Positions 8,918 to 16,447 of a stretch of DNA of 57,779 bases are shown here, piece after piece. A program made the position numbers and the translations under genes. Source of the stretch: Planctomycetaceae bacterium (lineage in GTDB: Bacteria > Planctomycetota > Planctomycetia > Pirellulales > Pirellulaceae); contig JAJTFC010000016.1 in assembly GCA_021298315.1 (NCBI GenBank), forward strand, positions 1 through 57,779, in the 5' to 3' direction. Every line of letters begins with the position of its first letter. Within the stretch, counting starts at the first letter, position 1. The notes beneath the pieces are model-generated. The model saw only the letters and a list, made by a program, of their open reading frames with translations. It was not told the DNA's origin and searched no databases.

Positions 8918-11866
8918 TTAGGGGGTTAACGGCACGAATGGTTTTTCGGTGTACCAACGCTTCATGAGCTCGAGGTTCTTTTGGTACTCCGGCGAACGAT
9001 TCCCCTTACCCCCCTCTAGATGATCCGCCCCAGCCTCTGCATCGTAGATCTCCGGAGTCTCGATCAGGCCATTGTCCCCAGTACGTTTCTGCCAATCGAT
9101 GAGTCGGCCTCGGAGTTCCGCTAACTGCGATCCATAGGTGGCGTCTTTGGCTAAGTTATTGAGCTCATCGGGATCTTTCTCAAGATCGTAAAGCTCTTCG
9201 ATCTCTCGAGTCTGGGCCATGATCAACGATTGGGCGGCATTGAGCTTGCCTTGTGCATGCCATTGTCTCATGGCTTGGACAATCGCCTTGGAGTCTTTAT
9301 AGTTGTTTGGCTGCAGATACGGTCGGCTGGGAAACCCGTTGCGTATGTATTTGTATTTTTCCGTTCTGACGCTTCGGATCCAATCGACTGTTTCGTCAGC
9401 CCGATCGCGGGCCGCAAAGACCGCTTCACGGGGCTTGTAACTCGATCCGAAAATGTCTTGCGAATTCATCCGCCCAGGCTTTGCAATCCCGGCCATCGCC
9501 AAGCTTGTTGCCGCCAAATCGATATGCTCGACAAGATCCTCTCGCACCTTACCGGTTGGAACTTTTGGCCCTGCGATCACAAGCGGTACATGGATCCCAC
9601 CGTCGTAGAGAAACTGCTTGTTTCGCACATGGCTGATCCCATGGTCGGTCATGAAAAAGACGACCGTGTTGTCCAGTTCCCCGGATTGCTTGAGCCGATC
9701 GACGATCGTTCCTAATTGATAGTCGGTGTAACGTACGCAATCGAGGTACTGCGCCCAGTCCTCGCGGATCACGGGATGCTCTGGCAAATAGGCTGGTAAC
9801 TTGACAGCTTCGCTGGAGGTGATGCTCCCTAACTCTTTGAGGACGCGAGCTGGCCAAGCTTCCTTGGGGGCTTGGCCCCGAAACTTGCCACCATTTAACT
9901 GGATCTGAACGAAGAAGGGTTGGTTTGGTTTCTTGAGTGTCCAGTGGTTCTTGTCGTAGCATTTCTCTGGCTTCCATTCAAAGTTGTAATCGGTCTTAGC
10001 GATTGGAACCTCGGGGTTCTTTTTGAGCTCAGCATCCTCTTTAAGGAAATGCTCCCAGGTGAGGTTGTTGACGTGGTATCCGGCTTGTTTGAACAGTTCA
10101 GGTACCAAAGGCGTATCGTGTGGCAGATAGATCGGATGCCCCGGCACACTGGAGCGATGGTTCTGTAGGCCATAAGCGGTTTGGTAGTTGCCGGTGATCA
10201 GCGCCGAGCGTGAAATGCTGCAGATCGGAGCCGTGACGAAGGCTTTGCTAAAGCGTGTGCCACGGCTTGCAAGCGCATCGACGTTAGGAGTGGCGATCGT
10301 CTTTTCGCCATAACATCCAAAGTGGGCCGACATGTCTTCGACAATCACCCAAAGAATGTTTGGCCTTTTGACAGCAGGAGCATTCGAAGTTGGATCGGGA
10401 AACTGCTGCCGATATTTGACTTTGAAAGGATTTTCGGCCACTGGGATCGCTTGTTCGTTGACCAGATAGGGTTGCACGGCAGTCCACCAAGATTCGAACT
10501 CCTTTGAAAGCATCGCGACGATTTCGGGATGGTCGCTTGCGATGTTTTTGGATTGGCTTGGATCGGCGATGACATCGTAGAGTTGCCAATCTGGATTCTT
10601 TGAGCCTTGGGGGCTGACCAAGGTGTATCTGGTGTTTCGCACGGCGGCTTGTCGATATTTTTGGGTGTCGGGTTTATCCCCTTTTGCCCAGCGACCAAAG
10701 TGGGTCATCAGGAATCGGTCTTCCCAGGGCGATTGCGGGTTCTGCAAGAGAGGCAGAAGATTTCGCCCGTGAGCCTGCTTGTTTGCTACTTCGTTTAGTT
10801 CCACTCCTGCGAGCGCAGCGAGTGTGCGGAACAGATCGATGTGGGCCGTGAGTGCTTGAGATTCGCCCGGTGTGATCGATTTGGGCCAACGCCAAAAGGC
10901 ATTGGCGCGGGTTCCACCGAGCCAAGCCGTACCCTTAGCACCTCGCATCTGAGCGTTGTACCGCTGGGTGCCGATCGCCGAGCCGTTGTCGTTCATGAAG
11001 ATCACCAGCGTGTTGTCGGCGATTCCTAATGCATCGAGATGGTCGAGCATCTTGCCTACGTTCGCGTCGATGTTCTCGATCATCCCGTAGAAGTTTTTGA
11101 GTTTGTCGTCGACATCCAGGGATGCAAACCGAGCAGCATCCTCGGGCTTGGCGTTGTAGGGATCGTGCGGTGCGTTGGTTGCAAGCCAACAGAAAAAGGG
11201 TTGTTTGCTTGGTTGAGCTTGGGTCGATGCGATGAAATTTTGGGCTCGATCAAAGAACACGTCGGTGCAGTAGCCTTGGGTTTTTTCAAAGACACCGTTG
11301 TGGGAAATGGTGGGATTGAAGTAGCTGTTGCCAGGAGCATCGCCGCAGCTACCTGGGAACGTTTGCCCGATACCACCGCCACCGTGGATGAACGATTCGT
11401 CGAAGCCACGTTGGTTAGGTTGATAGGGGTCTTGGTCCCCCAAGTGCCATTTGCCAAATGCACCGGTGCGGTATCCGGCTTGCTGGAGGACTTGAGCGAT
11501 CGTGACGGCATCGAGGGTAAGTCGTTCGCGTTCGAGGATCGTATGGGTTACGCCGTTGAAGAATTCGTGCCGACCGGTCATTAATGCCGAGCGAGTCGGA
11601 GAGCAGGTTGGAGAGACGAAGAAGTTTTTAAAGCTACGGCCTTCGCGTTCGAGACGATCGAGATTGGGAGTCTTTAGGTTTGGGTGGCCGTGTCCAGAGG
11701 TGTCTCCAAATCCTTGATCGTCGGTGAGAATCACCAGGATGTTCGGTTTGGAACCAGCCAGGGGAGAGACGCTTGTTTGAGCAAAGACCAGACATGGCAG
11801 GACCTGGATCGCAAAGGAAACGAGTAATCCTGCGGTCAAGCGAAAGAATTGGGTTGAGGATTGCAT
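8918..11866 (-). CDS. Double-domain sulfatase (two sulfatase units in one chain)
   Basis: Exported 982-residue protein with two complete sulfatase-type domains. A signal peptide (LTAGLLVSFAIQVLPCLVFA) is followed by domain 1 (residues 40-480), with VILTDDQGFGD metal ligands and the canonical formylglycine motif C88-S-P-T-R92. Domain 2 starts near residue 505 (RPNILWVIVEDMSAHFGCYG) and looks like the heparan N-sulfatase type. Its motif reads C549-S-I-S-R553, where Ile replaces the Pro or Ala normally needed at the third position for recognition by the formylglycine-generating enzyme. Both domains keep the other blocks (MNDNGSAIG; MTDHGISHVRNKQFLYDGG). Domain 2 may therefore be matured poorly, inactive, or structural. 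Fusion could channel a substrate bearing two sulfates. Confidence 0.9.
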   Translation of the reverse strand: MQSSTQFFRLTAGLLVSFAIQVLPCLVFAQTSVSPLAGSKPNILVILTDDQGFGDTSGHGHPNLKTPNLDRLEREGRSFKNFFVSPTCSPTRSALMTGRHEFFNGVTHTILERERLTLDAVTIAQVLQQAGYRTGAFGKWHLGDQDPYQPNQRGFDESFIHGGGGIGQTFPGSCGDAPGNSYFNPTISHNGVFEKTQGYCTDVFFDRAQNFIASTQAQPSKQPFFCWLATNAPHDPYNAKPEDAARFASLDVDDKLKNFYGMIENIDANVGKMLDHLDALGIADNTLVIFMNDNGSAIGTQRYNAQMRGAKGTAWLGGTRANAFWRWPKSITPGESQALTAHIDLFRTLAALAGVELNEVANKQAHGRNLLPLLQNPQSPWEDRFLMTHFGRWAKGDKPDTQKYRQAAVRNTRYTLVSPQGSKNPDWQLYDVIADPSQSKNIASDHPEIVAMLSKEFESWWTAVQPYLVNEQAIPVAENPFKVKYRQQFPDPTSNAPAVKRPNILWVIVEDMSAHFGCYGEKTIATPNVDALASRGTRFSKAFVTAPICSISRSALITGNYQTAYGLQNHRSSVPGHPIYLPHDTPLVPELFKQAGYHVNNLTWEHFLKEDAELKKNPEVPIAKTDYNFEWKPEKCYDKNHWTLKKPNQPFFVQIQLNGGKFRGQAPKEAWPARVLKELGSITSSEAVKLPAYLPEHPVIREDWAQYLDCVRYTDYQLGTIVDRLKQSGELDNTVVFFMTDHGISHVRNKQFLYDGGIHVPLVIAGPKVPTGKVREDLVEHIDLAATSLAMAGIAKPGRMNSQDIFGSSYKPREAVFAARDRADETVDWIRSVRTEKYKYIRNGFPSRPYLQPNNYKDSKAIVQAMRQWHAQGKLNAAQSLIMAQTREIEELYDLEKDPDELNNLAKDATYGSQLAELRGRLIDWQKRTGDNGLIETPEIYDAEAGADHLEGGKGNRSPEYQKNLELMKRWYTEKPFVPLTP

Positions 11867-12075
11867 GGTTGACTACAACAGAGGATTCCGTGGACGGTGG
11901 GGAATTTGCGACAAATCACTAGGGGAATCTTACTCTAGGTTTCGGGGCGTTGCGATCAGCGTGATCGGGCTATGGGGTGAAGATTTATGGCTAGTCGATT
12001 GAGTTTCCATAGATTCTAGTTAGAGTGGCTTGATCAAAACGGCCTGCTAAACCACTGAAACTAGCCATTGAACCG

Positions 12076-12645
12076 ATGAGCAATCCAGACTCTGCCGATC
12101 CGAGCATCCAAATTGACCAACAACCCGAGGAGACTCCCAAGTTGGAGTTGGCCCGACTGGGCAACACCACACAGTGCCCGATCTGCGGTAGCGATGTTCA
12201 TGCGGATGCTTATCATTGCACCCAATGTCGAAGTTTTTTCTGCTACCATTGCCGAGCCCATTTGAGTGCCGACGATGCGATTTTGCAATGTACCAATCAG
12301 GATTGTGGGTACTACGGCAAATGGGTCTGTGCGGTATGCAATCCGGTATCCAAGAAGCAAGAACAGCCTTTGGAATATCTTGAACCTGTCGATGGGTATT
12401 GGCCAGCTTGGCTCATCGCATCGCTGGTGCTAAGTCTGATATCTCTTTGGTACTTGGGTTGGAAGCCCGCGCTGATTGTTTTTGTAGGTTTGTATGGCGG
12501 GCTAGGATATGTCCTGCATTCGATGGACTGGAACATCTTTGGCAAGCAGCGGAGAGTGACGATGGATCGATCGACGGAGGAGCATAGGTGCATCTGTTGT
12601 TCGAAGCCTGCCAAGAGTACTGGTCTGCGGCAACGGGCCGGGTGA
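12076..12645 (+). CDS. Zinc-ribbon membrane protein
   Basis: Unrecognised 189-residue protein. The N-terminal half is rich in paired cysteines: CPICGSDVHADAYHCTQC, then CYHC, then CTNQDCGYYGKWVCAVC, in the style of tandem zinc ribbons or a RING-like fold. Two hydrophobic segments follow (AWLIASLVLSLISLWYLGW; ALIVFVGLYGGLGYVL). A last CICC cluster lies near the C-terminus. It probably sits in the cytoplasmic membrane with the metal-binding part on one face. The next gene, an AIM24 protein, begins 7 bases after the stop codon, so the two form an operon and may act together. Function unknown; metal binding is inferred from the Cys pattern. Confidence 0.75.
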   Translation: MSNPDSADPSIQIDQQPEETPKLELARLGNTTQCPICGSDVHADAYHCTQCRSFFCYHCRAHLSADDAILQCTNQDCGYYGKWVCAVCNPVSKKQEQPLEYLEPVDGYWPAWLIASLVLSLISLWYLGWKPALIVFVGLYGGLGYVLHSMDWNIFGKQRRVTMDRSTEEHRCICCSKPAKSTGLRQRAG

Positions 12646-12652
12646 TCGCAAC

Positions 12653-13312
12653 ATGGCAAAGTTTCTGATCAAACAGTTAGAGGGAATGCATTACGTTGAG
12701 ATCCATCTGAACCAAGAGATGGTTCGGTGCGAATCCGGAGCGCTCAATTACTTGATCGGCAATATCCGAATCCATTCCCAGTTGATCCCTTCGATCGGTA
12801 GCCTTGTGTCGTCTTGGATGTCGGGAGAGTCGGTCTATAGGCCTACGTACACTGGGTCTGGAGTCATCACGCTTGAGTCTTCCTTGGGTGGATTTCATGT
12901 ACTAGAGCTACAAGGCCAATCGTGGATATTAGAAAAGGGGGCTTATTGGGCTAGCGAAGGCTCTGTCGATTTAAAGTTTTTCAAGGAGCGATTATTGACA
13001 TCCCTTTGGGCTGGCGAAGGACTTGTTTATTTGCAAAGCCAGGTCAGCGGTGAGGGCAAGGTGGTCGTTACGACCAAAGGTCCGGTCGAGGAGATCGATT
13101 TGGCCGAGGATCAGGAAGTCGTCGTCGATGGGGAGTGTGTCATCGGTCGGATGGCGAGTGTGAGATTCTCGATGCAACGACCGACGGAGAACTTTTTGGG
13201 TCGATTCACTGCGGGCGAGCCCATCGTTAGGGTATACCGAGGTCCTGGAAAGCTCCTGCTAAATCCGACCTTCTACTGGCGGTATTACATGGCTCAGCGT
13301 CGCCAAGCCTAG
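12653..13312 (+). CDS. AIM24 family protein
   Basis: 219-residue beta-rich protein of the AIM24/TIGR00266 type. Seen in it: an opening FLIKQLEGMHYVEIHLNQEM, the GALNYLIGNIRIHSQL block, a Gly-rich central turn (TGSGVITLESSLGGFHVLEL), VYLQSQVSGEGKVVV, and a C-terminal FTAGEPIVRVYRGPGKLLLN, which are family features. Proteins of this family form a compact beta-sandwich trimer; in yeast the homologue supports mitochondrial inner-membrane organisation, and the bacterial role is not established. It follows the zinc-ribbon membrane protein by 7 bases, so a shared membrane-linked job is plausible but inferred. Confidence 0.8.
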   Translation: MAKFLIKQLEGMHYVEIHLNQEMVRCESGALNYLIGNIRIHSQLIPSIGSLVSSWMSGESVYRPTYTGSGVITLESSLGGFHVLELQGQSWILEKGAYWASEGSVDLKFFKERLLTSLWAGEGLVYLQSQVSGEGKVVVTTKGPVEEIDLAEDQEVVVDGECVIGRMASVRFSMQRPTENFLGRFTAGEPIVRVYRGPGKLLLNPTFYWRYYMAQRRQA

Positions 13313-13514
13313 TGTGATGTTTCATTTTGGGTGGTCTGGGTAAGCTTTGCCGTTTATGCCTGGAAAATGTTTTATTCCTGGTGTGCGGATCGTGCAGAGT
13401 TCATGGGCTCTAGTCCGATAGGACGAACTAGGTGTGCTGGCCTGATGGGTTGAGCCCAAGTGGGGTTTTGCCTATTGCTAGCATCGGCGTGTCTCGAAGT
13501 GACCAGGGGATACC

Positions 13515-15499
13515 ATGGTAAGGTTATCGCGGAAGACGTTGCGTGAATGGATTCTAAGAGGTTGCTTGGGAAGCGTCGTGCTGACGGGTTGCCATCCGGT
13601 GGATCGCTATCATGCTTGGCGTGATTCCAAGAATGTTTCATATTACCAGGACTTTATCACGCGGATCGAGGAACCTGTTCCATCGAGTTGCACATTGACA
13701 CAGATTCCAGAGTCGCTCAATCCGTTTGCGATTGAGAACCCGGCGGAGTTGCCGGCGATGGAATTGAGTTTGCAAGACGCGATTCAGATGGCTTTGCAAA
13801 ACAGCGAGGTTCTGAGAAATCTCGGTGGTACGGTGGTCACGGCTCCGCAGGGATCGCCCACACAGATCGATCCGGCTCTAACGGACTTGAATCCTTTGGG
13901 TGGAACGCAAGCGGCCTTAGCGGCCTTTGATGCTTCGGTTTCATCGCAGCTGTTTTGGCAGAAGAACGACTTACCCCAAAACTTCTCTCCGCAGGGCTTG
14001 CCACCTGAGATTGCTGATTTGTTGGGAGTCTTTGCATTCAACCAAACGCTTGGGACGAACATCAATCAGATCCAAAAGCGGACCGCAACGGGTGCGACGT
14101 TTGCCTTGCGTAGCAATATCGCTTACGACCGCAACAACCGGCCGAACCGAAAGTACGAGAGTGACTTTAGTGGATTTTTGGAGGCAGAATACCGTCAGCC
14201 TTTGATGCAGGGTGCTGGAACGACTTACAACCGCATTGCTGGACCTAGTGGTGTGATTGGGCAGTACAACGGCGTGCTCATTGCACGAATCAACACCGAT
14301 ATTTCGCTGGCGGATTTCGAGAACGGGGTGGTTCGACTCATCAACGACGTCGAGACAGCTTATTGGGAGTTGTATTTCGCTTATCGTGCCTTGGAGGCTC
14401 AGATCTCTGGACGCGAGAATGCGCTTCGCACATGGCAGCGGATTCGCGAATTGCAGAAGGTAGGATATCGAGGAGGTGAGGCCGATGCGGAGGCACAAGC
14501 TCGTTCGAACTACTATTTGTTTGCATCGCAATTGAACGACGCTTTGTCGGGCACCAACGGTTTGTACGGTGCAGAGCAGAGACTTCGGTACATGATTGGA
14601 ATCCAGGCGACCGAGTTGAGGTTCGCCGCCAAGAGTGGACGATCAAGCGGCGGGAGTTGGAACTCATCGCAGCAAGGCTCAACAAACGACCTCGTTTTGA
14701 TGCATTGACGCGCTATCGCTATCGAGGGCTTGGGGATCATTTGTTCGGTGCGCGAAATCCGAACGAACCGACCGATAGTTTCTTTGCAAACCTTGGCACT
14801 GGGGATTATCAAGAGTGGCAAGGCGGCTTTGAATGGTCTTATAACGTGGGTCTGAGGCAAGCGTCGGCGGCGGTGCGGCATGCCCAGTTGAATTTGGCAC
14901 GCGAAGTGGCTGTTCTTAGAGAGCAGCAACTGCGAATCTCTCACGATTTGAGCAACGCGGCACGTCAGATCTCGCGTAGTTATGAGCAGATGCAGATCAA
15001 TTACAACCGGATTGAGGCAGACAAGTTGCAGGTTGAGGTGCTTCGCAATCGCTACGAGAAGGGTTTGATCAATATCAACTTCCTGCTCCAGGCCCAGCAG
15101 CAGCTTGCCAATAGCACCAGTTCCTTTTTCCGATCGCTGGTCGATTACAACTTGGCGATTCGCGACTTCCATCGCGAGAAGGGATCGTTGCTGAACTACA
15201 ACCAAGTTTCACTATCGGAAGAACCTCTCAATGGATCGATGCTCTCGGGAGCTTATGAGCAAGGCCGATACTTTACGCCCAGGGACAACCCAGAGGAAGT
15301 GGTCGTTCGAGATCGGATCAGCGCTGGTGGGTTCGACCCGACTAGCGTTGGGACTCCAGCGATGGGCTCGGTTGGTTCCCCAGAGGCTTTGCCAGCCGTC
15401 GAGATGGTACAGCCATCGGCACCTGCTCCGGAGATTCCCAGCAAGATACCTTTGGAAGTTAAGCCGATTGAGCCAACGCTCGAGTCATTATCGAAATAG
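13515..15499 (+). pseudogene. TolC-like outer-membrane efflux lipoprotein gene with frameshift and internal deletion
   Basis: The gene begins at 13515 after an AGGGGATACC leader and encodes a lipoprotein signal with lipobox VLTGC (C26), then a TolC/OEP region up to LRYMIGIQATE (about 14615). There the frame fails and ends in unrelated residues at 14708. A second frame continues the family sequence: upstream of the TTG at 14657 it reads RVEVRRQEWTIKRRELELIA, then RPRFDALTRYRYRGLGDHL, through to 15499. TolC-like proteins of this group normally have some 30 residues between the two blocks, so about 90 bases plus a frame change appear to be lost. It is either a true pseudogene, a split protein or an assembly error. 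No pump genes are adjacent. Confidence 0.8.
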
Positions 15500-15511
15500 C
15501 AATTCGATCGC

Positions 15512-16348
15512 TTACGTATCGAGTTCGACTCGCCAATAACCTCTAGGCGTTTTCGAGACTTGTAGAGGACAGTCGTATAAGGCTGAGAGTCTTTCGGGTT
15601 TGAAGGCAGCCTCGGTCTTGCCATCGAAAGCGATCGTACCTCGATGGAGCAAGATCGAATGTTCGATGCATGGAAGAACTTCGCTCAGTTGGTGGGTAAC
15701 GAGGATCAGGGTCGTGTCATTGAGGGCGATCTTTTCAAGGTATTCAAGAAGTTGGCGTTGTGCGCGGAGGTCAAGTCCGGCTGTAGGTTCGTCGAGCACC
15801 AGAGCTTTTGGGCGATGAACGATCGCGCGTGCCAGTAGAGTTCTGCGACGCTCGCCGGTCGACATGGTTCCGAGAGTCCTGTTTGCTATGGGGGTGATAC
15901 CCATGAGTTCTATGGCTGCATTGGCCGATTGAAGCATCGACTCGGTGATCTTTTCAGGGTCGGTTTCCAATTCGCTCGAGAAAAAACCTGTCAGGACAGC
16001 TTCCTTGGCGGTGAGTTTTCCAGAGCGACCGGCATGGAAATGCTGATCGATCTCGCCGCTGACAAATCCCAATTGGGTGCGCAGGTCCCAAACGTTCCAT
16101 TCGCTTTGGCCAAAGATGCGAATAACACCGGATTGTCCCTCGATGCAGGAGGGGTAGAGGTTTCGCATCAGGAGTTTGAGCAGAGTGGATTTCCCGGAGC
16201 CATTTGGTCCAAGGATAGCGGTATGCTGGCCTTGGGAAATCGCAAGCGAGATGCGATTTAGCAGGGTGTTGTTTCCTCGGACGACCGAGACGTCTTGGAT
16301 ATCGAGGATCTTAGGCTTGGTCATTGGATCGTTAGGGTTGGTTTGCAT
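15512..16348 (-). CDS. ABC transporter ATP-binding protein, solitary
   Basis: 278-residue ATPase subunit. Seen: Walker A GPNGSGKST (K53), Walker B KALVLDEPTAGLD, the H-loop VTHQ and a signature motif written MSTGERRR in place of LSGGQ. The pattern MRNLYPSCIEGQSGVIRIFG with WDLRTQLGFVSGEI resembles the ModF/FepC-like class rather than drug exporters. No permease or binding protein is adjacent, so its partner must be elsewhere, or it may act in a non-transport role as some ModF-like ATPases do. It converges on the broken TolC-like gene 12 bases away and is divergent from the kinase gene. A second possible start is the Met eight codons in. Confidence 0.88.
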   Translation of the reverse strand: MQTNPNDPMTKPKILDIQDVSVVRGNNTLLNRISLAISQGQHTAILGPNGSGKSTLLKLLMRNLYPSCIEGQSGVIRIFGQSEWNVWDLRTQLGFVSGEIDQHFHAGRSGKLTAKEAVLTGFFSSELETDPEKITESMLQSANAAIELMGITPIANRTLGTMSTGERRRTLLARAIVHRPKALVLDEPTAGLDLRAQRQLLEYLEKIALNDTTLILVTHQLSEVLPCIEHSILLHRGTIAFDGKTEAAFKPERLSALYDCPLQVSKTPRGYWRVELDT

Positions 16349-16447
16349 CGACGGAGGATTTTAGACTAAAAAATCGGATTGGTTGATGCCGAATCGATTA
16401 GAATTATCTTACACGGCCTGGAGTCAACTATCTTTGTTGGATTGGCA

